Part shown: piece by piece, positions 16,371 to 25,478 of the stretch
Numbering within the stretch: position 1 is the first letter of the stretch
How the letters are laid out: every line of letters begins with the position of its first letter
Assembly: GCF_900101875.1 (NCBI RefSeq)
Contig: NZ_FNAI01000012.1
Coordinates: 124,001 to 188,000, forward strand
Reading direction: 5' to 3'
Origin: Mucilaginibacter pineti
Lineage (GTDB): Bacteria > Bacteroidota > Bacteroidia > Sphingobacteriales > Sphingobacteriaceae
DNA length: 64,000 nucleotides
The notes under the pieces: model-generated
Told to the model about the DNA's origin: nothing
Seen by the model: only the letters and a program-made list of their open reading frames with translations
Database searches by the model: none
Position numbers and translations under genes: made by a program

Positions 16371-16907
16371 ATGAAAAAGATCATCAATAGTATTGCCATA
16401 GCTGCGGCAATTGTAACTATCCAGAGCTGTAATCAAACCACAAAGCCTTCGGCAGCTGCTGCGGCTAAACCGGATAGCTCAAAAGTATCAACTATTGCCC
16501 AGGTAGCGGTTGATACGGCCAACACTGCCGATGTGTTTAAAGGTTATATCGCGCTTAAAGATCAGTTCCTGAAGTCGGATGTTGGAGGTATTAAAAGTGC
16601 TGCCACGGCTTTGGAAACCAAGCTGACTGGTATAAAGGGCTGCACCGAAACCGCCGTAACCGCGCACAAAATTGCCACCACTGATGATGTAAAAAACCAG
16701 CGTGCCGAGTTTTTACTGCTAAGTAAAGATATTATTACGCTTATAAAAGGCGCCAAATTTAAAACACCCCCAATTTACGTTGACTACTGCCCAATGGTCG
16801 ACGCTGGAAAAGGTGGTTACTGGCTCTCGCTAACTAAAACTATAGAAAATCCCTATTTTCCTGAGCATATGAAAGAGTGCGGGCAGGTTAAAGAGGAGAT
16901 TAATTAA
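16371..16907 (+). CDS. DUF3347 lipoprotein
   Basis: From ATG 16371 the 178-residue product has a lipoprotein signal (MKKIINSIAIAAAIVTIQSC, Cys at 20). An Ala/Lys-rich linker leads to a DUF3347 domain ending PPIYVDYCPMVDAGKGGYWL and NPYFPEHMKECG. The family appears alone or fused to heavy-metal efflux adaptors (CusB-like) and may bind metal through the conserved Cys/Met residues. The ATG follows the permease stop by 10 bp, so it is probably an accessory protein of that transporter. A hairpin terminator lies 80 bp downstream. Confidence 0.85.
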   Translation: MKKIINSIAIAAAIVTIQSCNQTTKPSAAAAAKPDSSKVSTIAQVAVDTANTADVFKGYIALKDQFLKSDVGGIKSAATALETKLTGIKGCTETAVTAHKIATTDDVKNQRAEFLLLSKDIITLIKGAKFKTPPIYVDYCPMVDAGKGGYWLSLTKTIENPYFPEHMKECGQVKEEIN

Positions 16908-16987
16908 TATCACTTGGCGGTACAGTAAGTACTGTTTTTGTTACATATTATTAATATTGCCATTTATAATTATAGCTTATTTTAGCA

Positions 16988-17010
16988 GGGTGCTTTTTGC
17001 ACCCTTTTTA
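16988..17010 (+). terminator. Hairpin-T-run just upstream of the prolyl oligopeptidase start
   Basis: GGGTGC, loop TTTTT, GCACCC, then TTTTTA. It is an intrinsic terminator for the DUF3347 gene, but its T run ends only three bases before the ATG at 17014. Any longer transcript of the peptidase gene must carry it in its leader. Confidence 0.7.
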
Positions 17011-17013
17011 TTT

Positions 17014-19098
17014 ATGAAGCCTTTCTTTTTCACGTTATTTTTCTCGGTTTGTTTCCACTTAGCTTTTGCTCAAACAATAACCTATCCGGTAGCAAGCGTA
17101 AGACCCGTTACTGAGGAATTTTATAATAAATATAAGATTATTGATGATTACCGCTGGATGGAAAATCTGCGCGATCCCGAACTGAAAAAATGGGTGAATG
17201 ATGAAAATAAGATCTCCAATCAATTTATAAATAGAGCCTCAGGTAAAAACAATACCTACCGGTATATTGACGGAATAGCAAACGTTATCTATAAAGATCC
17301 TGTTAAAAAGGGAAAGTATTACTTTACTTATGCCTACCAAAACGATTATGATGTGCCGGCCTTGTTTGTCCAAAACACTATAAAGGATAATGATCCAACT
17401 ATTATTGTAGATCCTAATTTTATATCACATAAAGACAAGATTGTATTAAAGGATTATGAGGTATCCGCCGATTCAAAATACCTGGCCTACGAATTTAGTC
17501 GCAATGGCAGCGATTGGGCCGAAATTATGGTTACGGTTATTAGGGGACAAAGCCTCGATGACCATTTGGTAAATGTAAAGTTTTCCAATATTGCGTGGCA
17601 AAGTAATGGTTTCTTTTACTCAACATATCCGCCGGTTAGCAATATGGGCAAAACGCAGGGGCAAACTGTATATTATCACAAAATTGGTACGCCGCAAAGT
17701 TCGGATTCGCTAATCTTTAAACGGAATGACCCTAACATCCGGTTTAACTTTTTAACCACCAGCGATAGTCGTTTTTTTGTTTTGAGCGAACATAATCCTA
17801 ATACAGGTAAGAACAATTATTTTTATATTGATTATAAAGATGCAGAGCCAACTTTAAAACCCCTGCTTCTTAACTTAAAATTTGCGATTGATGTTATAGA
17901 TAGCCATAACGGTAAACTAATAGCCACAACCCTTCACGAAGCAGATAACGGAAGTATAGTTGAAATTGACCCGGCGAATCCCAGGGAATGGAAACCTTTA
18001 GCGCCCTCATATTCCGAAGCGGTGTTAATGAAAACAGTGCCATTAAAGGATAAAATAATTTCGGTTTATCAAGCCAAACTGCACCCTGAAATAGTTGCCA
18101 CGGATTATGATGGTAAAGTATTAGGCAAACGCTCTTTTCCCATTGGCACATCAATTCGTGGATTAAGGGGTTTGCCAGATGATAAGGAACTATCTTACAG
18201 CTATCAATCGTACACAAGACCGCCAGTGGTGTTTAGCATTAATACAGATAATTATGTTAGCACGTTAACCCGACCGTCAACTGTTCGTTTCGACTACGAA
18301 AATTTTGTTTACCAGGAATCGGAATACGTGACCCATGATTCTGTTAAGGTACCTATTTTGCTTATCTACAAAAAGGGGCTTAAACTTAATGGCAATAACC
18401 CAACGCTTTTGGAAGCCTACGGTGGCTTTGGTGTTATAAATACGCCAAGCTTTGATCCCGGTATTGTGTATTTTTTAAATAATGGCGGTGTATATGCCTA
18501 TGCCTGTATAAGAGGCGGTGGAGAGTTGGGTAACCAATGGGCAAAAGGAGGTAAGGGTTTAAATAAACAAAACTCATTTAATGATTTTATCTCCGGTGCC
18601 GAATACCTCATAAAACAAGGTTATACCAGCCCGGCAAAACTGGCCATATCGGGCGCATCAAATGGTGGACTGGTGGTTGCCGAAGCCGCCATTCAACGGC
18701 CCGATCTGTTTAAAGCAGCAATACCTGTTGTAGCTCCGCTGGATATGCTTCGTTTCGAAAACTTTACCGTAGGGCAATTTCACACCGGCGAATATGGCAG
18801 TGTGGCCGATAGTGCGGGCTTTAAACAGTTGTATAATTATTCGCCATATAACAATATAAAGGCCAACGTTAACTATCCGTCAATGCTTATCATTACTTCC
18901 GAAAATGATGATAGGGTACCTCCGTTGCACTCCTTTAAATTTACCGCAAAGCTGCAGAGCAGGCCTGTTCAAACCAATCCTATATTGTTATTGGTTAATA
19001 AACAGGCGGGGCACTACGGCACCGGCGATAACAGCTTGGTAGCCGAACTGGAGGAAAAAGCAAGCCTTTATGCTTTTATAATTGAAACACTTAAATAA
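17014..19098 (+). CDS. Secreted prolyl oligopeptidase family serine peptidase (S9A)
   Basis: A 694-residue peptidase that cleaves proline-containing oligopeptides. ATG 17014 gives the signal peptide MKPFFFTLFFSVCFHLAFAQ, so it is periplasmic or exported. The N-terminal block PVTEEFYNKYKIIDDYRWME is family-typical. A beta-propeller spans about 70-410, followed by the alpha/beta hydrolase domain. The nucleophile is S549 in GASNGG, the Asp is D632 or D633 in ENDDRVPPLHS, and the His is H667 in QAGHYG. The gene overlaps the 3' end of the convergent hybrid kinase gene by eight bases. Confidence 0.93.
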   Translation: MKPFFFTLFFSVCFHLAFAQTITYPVASVRPVTEEFYNKYKIIDDYRWMENLRDPELKKWVNDENKISNQFINRASGKNNTYRYIDGIANVIYKDPVKKGKYYFTYAYQNDYDVPALFVQNTIKDNDPTIIVDPNFISHKDKIVLKDYEVSADSKYLAYEFSRNGSDWAEIMVTVIRGQSLDDHLVNVKFSNIAWQSNGFFYSTYPPVSNMGKTQGQTVYYHKIGTPQSSDSLIFKRNDPNIRFNFLTTSDSRFFVLSEHNPNTGKNNYFYIDYKDAEPTLKPLLLNLKFAIDVIDSHNGKLIATTLHEADNGSIVEIDPANPREWKPLAPSYSEAVLMKTVPLKDKIISVYQAKLHPEIVATDYDGKVLGKRSFPIGTSIRGLRGLPDDKELSYSYQSYTRPPVVFSINTDNYVSTLTRPSTVRFDYENFVYQESEYVTHDSVKVPILLIYKKGLKLNGNNPTLLEAYGGFGVINTPSFDPGIVYFLNNGGVYAYACIRGGGELGNQWAKGGKGLNKQNSFNDFISGAEYLIKQGYTSPAKLAISGASNGGLVVAEAAIQRPDLFKAAIPVVAPLDMLRFENFTVGQFHTGEYGSVADSAGFKQLYNYSPYNNIKANVNYPSMLIITSENDDRVPPLHSFKFTAKLQSRPVQTNPILLLVNKQAGHYGTGDNSLVAELEEKASLYAFIIETLK

Positions 19099-22000
19099 CA
19101 TTCTGGCTATTTATCCCTGCCGTTGTTTTTATGGAGTGTTTTACCACCTTTTCAAACAAGGTTTCTGGCATAAAAGGTTTGGTTAAATAGTCGCTCATGC
19201 CAGCTTCAAAGGCTTTGTTGTGTGTTTCTGGCATGGCATCAGCAGTTAGTGCTATAATTGGTATTTGGGGATAGCTTTGTTTAATGATTGCCGTTGCCTC
19301 AAACCCATCCATTACAGGCATCTGTAAATCCATAATAATTAGGTTATAGGCTTTATTGGCCACCATATTAACTGCAATTTCGCCGTTCATGGCTTCATCT
19401 ACATTGGCATGCCATTTCTTCAAAAAGCGCGATGCTATCATCAGGTTCATCCTGTTATCATCAACCACCAATATGTTCATGCCATGCAGGTTGAGCGCTA
19501 CACCCGGCACCGATTGGGTAATTGGGTTATCGCCAATGGTTTTAGCCTCAATTTTAAATGCTATTGCAAAGGTAAATATAGTGCCTTTGCCCAACTCGCT
19601 GCTTACGGCTATGGAGCTGTTGTGCAGCTCAATTAAACGTTTGGTAATGGCAAGGCCCAGGCCTGTACCGCCATACTCGTTGTTAATAACCTGCTGATCC
19701 TGCATAAAAGGATCAAATACTATATTAAAGCTTTCGGGCGAGATGCCTATCCCGGTATCGGCAATGGTAAATTTAACGGTAACGCTGGTATCGTGAATCT
19801 GTTCCTTCTCTAACTTAATGGTTACCGTGCCTGTGTGGGTGAATTTTACGGCATTGCTTACTAAGTTATTCAATACCTGCCTTAAACGCATCGAGTCGCC
19901 GGTTACATTTTCGGGGATAGATTCGTCAATGAACAAATCAAGCGTCAGCTGTTTTTCGGTAACTTTTGGTAAAAACGACTGCTTTATATTATTGATGAGC
20001 TGCAGGAGATTAAATTGCGAATTATTCAACTCTAATTTACCGGCCTCTATTTTATTATAATCCAGTATATCATTGATAATAGCCAGCAGGTTTTCGCCCG
20101 AGAATTTTAGGGTATTAAGGTATTCCAGTTGCTCGGGTTTTGGATTTTCGCTGATGAGCAAATTGGTAGTGCCAATAACCGCGTTCATTGGCGTACGTAT
20201 CTCATGGCTCATGATCGATAAAAATTCCGATTTGAACTTGGATGATTTCTCAGCCATCTCTTTTGCCCAGATCAGTTCTTGCTGCGCCTTTTGCTGATCG
20301 GTAATATCTTCACCAATACTTGTGGTTTCTTTAAGACCGCCGTTTTCATCGTAGCTAACGGTATTTTGCCAGCTTATAATACGCTGTTCGCCGTTGCGGC
20401 AAACAATAGGGTTAACAAAATGTCCGATAACGCTATTGGTTTTAAACCAGTTTTTCAAAAAGTCCTTCAAATCGTCGGGCACAAAGTGATCCATCCAGTT
20501 CATACCAATTATCTCTGTTTGCGAGTAACCCACCAGGTTGGCCAGGTATTTATTGCAAAAGATAATAACCCCATTTTTATCTAACGATAATGCAACAAGG
20601 CTTATGGTTTCCAATACCAGTTTGTATTTATTTTCGGCCTGGCGATAATCAAGTTCGGCCTGTTTGCGTTCAGAGATATCCTGTAGGGTACCTATTACCT
20701 TGCGCAGCGTACCATCTTCGCGATACATTAGTTTACCTATAATTATACTCAGGTATTTTACATTGCCGCCTGGTGTTACAATGCGGTATTCATGCGATAT
20801 ATCTTTTAAACCTTCGGGGTTTTTTAACAAACGTTTTAATATATATACATCGTTAGGATGCACAAATTTTAATAACAGCTTTAAGAAATTTCGTGCTCCT
20901 GTGGTTGCAGAAGTTGTTTCATAAATTGTATTCAGCTCATTAGACCATGACAGCAGGTTGCTGGTCAAATCCCATTTCCAGTTACCAATTTTAGCTATTA
21001 TCTGCGCCTCCATCAGCTCAACCTGGCTTATTTTCACCGCTTTTTCTGATAATTTGGCTTCGGTAATATCCTGCAATACACCAAAAATGCGCTTATGATT
21101 GCCATCATCTTCGCGCAATAAATCTCCGCGGATGATCTTGATGTATTTTAAATTGCCCTTTGGAGTAATGAACTTATGTTCAAACTGCGGCTGCTGTATT
21201 TTATGGATAGATGATAAAAAGCTTTCGGCATTGGCACGATCATCCGGATGGATGAGGCTTATGTAGTAATGAAACTTGCTCATCTCGGCAGGGATGCGGT
21301 CAATTTCAAGCAAGGTGTATAAATTATCAGACCAATAGGTTTCGCTGGTGCCGTGATCATACCACCAGTTACCGGTTTTTGATATGGCCTGCGCTTCCAG
21401 CAGTAAAGCTTCGTTTGCTTTTAGTGCTTCGGCATATTTCTTTTGTTCGGATATGTCAATAACGGCGGCTGAAATTCGCCCGGCATACGCACCGTTGCGG
21501 TCAAATACCGGCATCATATTACAGGTAAACCAATGCCCGGTGCCATAGTCAGAAATGTATTCTATGGAAGTAGGGAGCCTGTTGGCAATCACATAATCAA
21601 GCGCAGTGATAAATTTTTCGGCCTTTTCTGGTGGTAATACTTCGTCAAGGCGTTTCCCGATCATTATGCCGGGGTTAACAATTCGTTCTGTAAGTTCATT
21701 GTACCATACGTTAAGGCAAACCTTATTTTCGTCAAACTCAAAAATAATATCGTTTAGGGAGTTAATAAGAGAGGTTAAGTGTTCCCGGCTTTCGCGTAGC
21801 ATACCGTCGTTGTTCAAGAGGTCGGTATTGAGGTCCATTACCTTGTTAACGGCGTTACTTAATTTATATTGATAAGCTAAAACCACCAGGAAAGATACGT
21901 ATGCTATGAGCGTGAAAATGCCAAGGAGTACAGCGAGCACAACGGCCGAAATCTCGGGCTTAGGCGCTATAAAATAGGCGATTACTATAGCAACTAAATT

Positions 22001-22375
22001 AACCGAACTTATAACAATAAACTCCCATCTTTTTTTGCAAAAAAGGGTAAGTGCTATAAATATGGTAATGGAGCTAAACAGGTATGCATGATCAAAGCCG
22101 TTGTTACCCAATAAAATACAATTATTAATAACCAGAAACGATAAGATAGTAACGTATGTGCTGGCCTTATAAACAGTTTTATTGATGCCGAAGGAAAATG
22201 CTAAGGCAGCGAGGCATAAAAAACTATTGATTACCCTAAACCAAACGGGATCATAAGAGTTATTATAGCACAAATAGTATAATGATGGGCTTGCTATGAA
22301 TAAACCTATAAGCAAAAGTCTGTAAATGGTATCGTCGTTTTGGATCATTAACAGTGGTTTAACTTTCAACGACAT
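19091..22375 (-). CDS. Hybrid sensor histidine kinase/response regulator with four PAS-like domains
   Basis: A 1094-residue membrane-bound kinase. About five or six hydrophobic helices span residues 18-170. Then come four PAS/PAC repeats (about 195-310, 325-440, 445-575, 580-700); the middle two are close relatives (ISKTGNWWYDHG versus IAKIGNWKWDLT). HisKA follows with H724 in MSHEIRTPMN, then HATPase_c (DTGIGI, GGTGLGLAI) and a C-terminal REC domain (VVDDNRMNL) with phosphoacceptor D1016 in MDLQMPVMDG and Lys in TKPF. There is no output domain, so the signal probably passes to a separate Hpt or regulator. It overlaps the prolyl oligopeptidase gene tail-to-tail. Confidence 0.95.
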   Translation of the reverse strand: MSLKVKPLLMIQNDDTIYRLLLIGLFIASPSLYYLCYNNSYDPVWFRVINSFLCLAALAFSFGINKTVYKASTYVTILSFLVINNCILLGNNGFDHAYLFSSITIFIALTLFCKKRWEFIVISSVNLVAIVIAYFIAPKPEISAVVLAVLLGIFTLIAYVSFLVVLAYQYKLSNAVNKVMDLNTDLLNNDGMLRESREHLTSLINSLNDIIFEFDENKVCLNVWYNELTERIVNPGIMIGKRLDEVLPPEKAEKFITALDYVIANRLPTSIEYISDYGTGHWFTCNMMPVFDRNGAYAGRISAAVIDISEQKKYAEALKANEALLLEAQAISKTGNWWYDHGTSETYWSDNLYTLLEIDRIPAEMSKFHYYISLIHPDDRANAESFLSSIHKIQQPQFEHKFITPKGNLKYIKIIRGDLLREDDGNHKRIFGVLQDITEAKLSEKAVKISQVELMEAQIIAKIGNWKWDLTSNLLSWSNELNTIYETTSATTGARNFLKLLLKFVHPNDVYILKRLLKNPEGLKDISHEYRIVTPGGNVKYLSIIIGKLMYREDGTLRKVIGTLQDISERKQAELDYRQAENKYKLVLETISLVALSLDKNGVIIFCNKYLANLVGYSQTEIIGMNWMDHFVPDDLKDFLKNWFKTNSVIGHFVNPIVCRNGEQRIISWQNTVSYDENGGLKETTSIGEDITDQQKAQQELIWAKEMAEKSSKFKSEFLSIMSHEIRTPMNAVIGTTNLLISENPKPEQLEYLNTLKFSGENLLAIINDILDYNKIEAGKLELNNSQFNLLQLINNIKQSFLPKVTEKQLTLDLFIDESIPENVTGDSMRLRQVLNNLVSNAVKFTHTGTVTIKLEKEQIHDTSVTVKFTIADTGIGISPESFNIVFDPFMQDQQVINNEYGGTGLGLAITKRLIELHNSSIAVSSELGKGTIFTFAIAFKIEAKTIGDNPITQSVPGVALNLHGMNILVVDDNRMNLMIASRFLKKWHANVDEAMNGEIAVNMVANKAYNLIIMDLQMPVMDGFEATAIIKQSYPQIPIIALTADAMPETHNKAFEAGMSDYLTKPFMPETLFEKVVKHSIKTTAGINSQNVI

Positions 22376-22502
22376 TACTTAGGGGTTTTTTAATAGTTTA
22401 GGGTTGTAAATTACGTATATAACTATAGTTTAATTAATAAATTTGCAGCTAAAATTTTACAAACTGTAAATATCTTAGCGGCTATTAATACGCAGATTTA
22501 AT

Positions 22503-22510
22503 TACATTTG
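22503..22510 (+). promoter_or_regulatory. -7 box of gltA
   Basis: TACATTTG matches TAnnTTTG exactly, 20 bases upstream of the citrate synthase ATG. The upstream -33 box is not obvious. Confidence 0.5.
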
Positions 22511-22530
22511 TTGCAGATACAAAAATTTCT

Positions 22531-23817
22531 ATGTCGGAAACAGCACAGTTAAAAATTGGGGACAAAACATTTGACCTCCCGGTAATTGAAGGTACAGAAG
22601 GTGAAAAGGCGATTGATATTTCGAAGTTACGGGATCAAAGCGGATATGTTACGCTGGATATCGGCTACAAGAACACAGGGGCTACAAAAAGTGCCATCAC
22701 GTTTTTAGACGGCGAGAAAGGCATCCTTAAATATCGCGGTTATTCTATAGAACAACTGGCCGAGAATGCCAGCTTTATTGAAGTAGTTCATTTGCTGATT
22801 TACGGCGATTTGCCAAACGAGGAGCAATTGACCGAGTTTCAGTATCAGATAAGCCGCCATACCTTGGTCCATGAGGATATGAAAAAGTTTTTTGATGGTT
22901 TTCCGTCAAAATCGCACCCTATGGGGCAACTTTCTTCATTAATTGGTGCCTTGGCTGCGTTTAACCCCGAATCGTTAAAGCAAGGCCTGTCAACCGAAGA
23001 AGTAAACCTGGAAATTATAAAACTCCTGGCTAAAATGAGTACCGTAGTATCATGGATCTACAAGAAATCATTAGGTCACCCGGTTGTTTATCCGCAAAAC
23101 AAGTACGATTACGTTACCAACTTCCTGTACATGACATTTGCCGAGCGTACAGAAGATTATAAGGTAGATAGGGTAGTGGTTGATGTAATGAACAAATTAC
23201 TGATCCTGCATGCCGATCATGAGCAAAACTGTTCAACCTCCACTGTACGTATTGTTGGTTCATCCGATGCTAATTTATATGCATCTATATCGGCAGGTAT
23301 TTCTGCACTTTGGGGCCCGCTGCATGGCGGTGCTAACCAGGCAGTTATTGAAATGCTGGAGAAAATTAAGAACGATGGCGGCGATACCGATAAATGGATT
23401 GCTAAGGCGAAAGATAAAAATGATCCTTTCCGTTTAATGGGCTTCGGACACCGTGTATATAAAAACTTTGACCCAAGGGCCAAGATCATTAAAAAGGCCT
23501 GCGACGATATATTAGAAAAACTGGGCATCAATGATGAGGTACTGGAGATAGCTAAAAAGCTGGAAGAAGTAGCACTGAAAGATCCATACTTTGTAGAGCG
23601 TAAGCTTTATCCTAACGTTGACTTTTACTCGGGCATTATTTACCGTGCATTAGGTTTCCCTACAGAAATGTTCACCGTACTGTTTGCATTAGGCAGACTG
23701 CCAGGCTGGATTGCACAATGGAAAGAAATGAAAGAGAACAAAGAGCCTATCGGTCGCCCGCGCCAAATTTACACCGGCGATACTGATAAAGAATACGTTG
23801 AGCTGAAAGCAAGATAG
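22531..23817 (+). CDS. gltA: Citrate synthase
   Basis: Condenses acetyl-CoA and oxaloacetate to citrate, the entry step of the TCA cycle. The 428-residue length is that of the Gram-negative hexameric type. Active-site blocks are visible: LHADHEQNCSTSTVR, PLHGGANQAV with the first catalytic His, GFGHRVYKNFDPR with the second, and PNVDFYSGI with the catalytic Asp. It is transcribed alone between the divergent hybrid kinase and a repeat element, and ends in a shared bidirectional terminator. Confidence 0.98.
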   Translation: MSETAQLKIGDKTFDLPVIEGTEGEKAIDISKLRDQSGYVTLDIGYKNTGATKSAITFLDGEKGILKYRGYSIEQLAENASFIEVVHLLIYGDLPNEEQLTEFQYQISRHTLVHEDMKKFFDGFPSKSHPMGQLSSLIGALAAFNPESLKQGLSTEEVNLEIIKLLAKMSTVVSWIYKKSLGHPVVYPQNKYDYVTNFLYMTFAERTEDYKVDRVVVDVMNKLLILHADHEQNCSTSTVRIVGSSDANLYASISAGISALWGPLHGGANQAVIEMLEKIKNDGGDTDKWIAKAKDKNDPFRLMGFGHRVYKNFDPRAKIIKKACDDILEKLGINDEVLEIAKKLEEVALKDPYFVERKLYPNVDFYSGIIYRALGFPTEMFTVLFALGRLPGWIAQWKEMKENKEPIGRPRQIYTGDTDKEYVELKAR

Positions 23818-23835
23818 TTCATTGGTTCATTACTC

Positions 23836-24042
23836 AGAAACTGTCTAAAGACGAAATTTATTCATTACCGTTGACTTTAGTCAACGGTAATAAAAGGTAT
23901 TATTACGGGCTTTAGCCCAATTACCCAAGCGACATTTGGGCTAAAGCCCTCGTTTTCTACTCATTATTCCGTTGACTAAAGTCAACGGCAATGAATTTTA
24001 TAGGATACTTAAATAATCCAAATCAAATTTAAACAGCTTCTA
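23836..24042. repeat. MITE-like element with nested palindromes
   Basis: The outer ends AGAAACTGTCTAAA (23836-23849) and TTTAAACAGCTTCT (24028-24041) are imperfect inverted repeats. Inside lie two palindromes of CCGTTGACTTTAGTCAACGG type (about 23868-23887 and 23969-23988), and inside those GGGCTTTAGCCCA and TGGGCTAAAGCCC. The element thus folds symmetrically at three levels. No ORF is present. It occupies most of the 297-base gap after gltA. Confidence 0.75.
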
Positions 24043-24057
24043 AACATCAGTAACATT

Positions 24058-24103
24058 AAACAAAAAGCGGTTGTACCTGTATAGGGCCAACCGCTTTTTG
24101 TTT
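24058..24103. terminator. Bidirectional terminator between gltA and the TlpA-like gene
   Basis: AACAAAAAGCGGTTG, loop, CCAACCGCTTTTTGTT: a perfect GC-rich core with A and T runs on either side, serving both convergent genes. Confidence 0.85.
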
Positions 24104-24114
24104 AAACATTGTTC

Positions 24115-25263
24115 TTATTTGCTTGCTAATAATTCAACAAGTTTCTTTTCCATATCGCCATTCTGGCTAAAGCCTATTTCTTTCATGATGATTTTTCCGT
24201 CGGGGCTTATTAAAAAGGTTGTAGGAACGGCGGTTACACCAAAATACTTATGTGCTATGCTTTTATCGTCAATACCTTGTATCCAGGGAAGTTGTTGAGC
24301 TTTAAGTTCTTTGATCCAATCGGGCTTGTTTTTATCTATTGAAATGCTGTAGATCTCAAATTTATCGCCTTTAAACTTGCTATAAATTTCTTTCATATGC
24401 GGAAACGATTGCTTACAAGGGCCGCACCAGCTTGCCCAAAAATCAATTAGTATATATTTGCCTTTCAGATCTTTAAAGTTTACTGGCTTTCCTTGAGCAT
24501 TGTTTAATGTAAAATCCGCAACTGGTTTACCCGTTTCCGACTTTTTAATCCCTTCCAGGTAATTAGTAATTTCTTTACCCTCATCTGATTGCTGCATGTT
24601 TTTAGGAAGCATATCAAACAGCCTTTTCAAATCGGCAGTATCAAAAGAGCCAACGCCGGTACCACTTAAAATAAAAATTGTAGCGTATGAATCGGGGTGA
24701 CTTTTAATAAAGCTTTCCATTAATGCCGGCAATTTTTTGTTAATAAGTGTTTGCTGTTCTTTCATGTAAGCATCAAACTCGGGCGTTATTTTTCCGTCGG
24801 CCGGAAACGCCGGTATACTGCCGTGTTTTTTTTGCAGCTCGATATTAACATCGTTCATCAAAGTATTTTGCTGCGTGCTAAAGTCCTGAAAATCTTCGGC
24901 CGATTTTATACCTGTTATTTTACCGCTTGATACTCCTTCTTTAATATTTATATCTTTTATTTCTACGGTTCCGGGCCTGTCAACAAGTATTGGGAATATT
25001 CTTATGCCGCCGAGTTTTTTAAAGCTGTATTCATCATATAACAGCGGAATAAATGATTTTTCATAGGGGATAGTAAATTGAAAATGCCCATCTACAATTT
25101 CTGTCGAATCTGTAGCATGGCCTTTACCATACAGGTAAACTTTTTTATAGCCCTGCAAATCTCCATTTACATTGCCTTTTATAACCGTAGTTTCCTGTGC
25201 TCCCGCTAATTCATTAAGGCTGCATATAAACACAGCGGCAACTAATAACTTTTTCTTTATCAT
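24115..25263 (-). CDS. TlpA/ResA-like thiol-disulfide oxidoreductase with DUF4369 N-terminus
   Basis: From ATG 25263 the 382-residue product has a signal peptide (MIKKKLLVAAVFICSLNELAGAQ with the final AQ cleavage site). The N-terminal ~120 residues (GNVNGDLQGYKKVYLYGKGH) look like the DUF4369 beta domain common in Bacteroidota. A helical linker precedes the C-terminal AhpC/TSA-thioredoxin domain with the active site W-CGPC (C280, C283) in FWASWCGPC. Such proteins reduce periplasmic disulfides, for example in cytochrome c maturation. An upstream in-frame start 11 codons earlier would disrupt the signal peptide. Confidence 0.9.
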   Translation of the reverse strand: MIKKKLLVAAVFICSLNELAGAQETTVIKGNVNGDLQGYKKVYLYGKGHATDSTEIVDGHFQFTIPYEKSFIPLLYDEYSFKKLGGIRIFPILVDRPGTVEIKDINIKEGVSSGKITGIKSAEDFQDFSTQQNTLMNDVNIELQKKHGSIPAFPADGKITPEFDAYMKEQQTLINKKLPALMESFIKSHPDSYATIFILSGTGVGSFDTADLKRLFDMLPKNMQQSDEGKEITNYLEGIKKSETGKPVADFTLNNAQGKPVNFKDLKGKYILIDFWASWCGPCKQSFPHMKEIYSKFKGDKFEIYSISIDKNKPDWIKELKAQQLPWIQGIDDKSIAHKYFGVTAVPTTFLISPDGKIIMKEIGFSQNGDMEKKLVELLASK

Positions 25264-25411
25264 TGTATTATGTTTAATGTATATACAAATGTACATATAG
25301 AAAAATATTAGTGTTTGTTAAATCTTGTTAATGTTTTAGATGCAATTAGCCGATGAGGTAGTAACCTTGTTAAAGTTGGGGGCTGTAATAATATATACAG
25401 GCGAGGTAAAA

Positions 25412-25446
25412 ACAAAAAAGCCCGCTGGTTTATACCAAACGGGCCT
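25412..25446 (-). terminator. Terminator of the susCDE operon
   Basis: On the minus strand GCCCGTTTGG, loop, CCAGCGGGC, then TTTTTTGTTTTT, 33 bases after the SusE-like gene stop. Confidence 0.85.
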
Positions 25447-25478
25447 TCCAAATCAATCAAACGTTATCAATAAAACTC

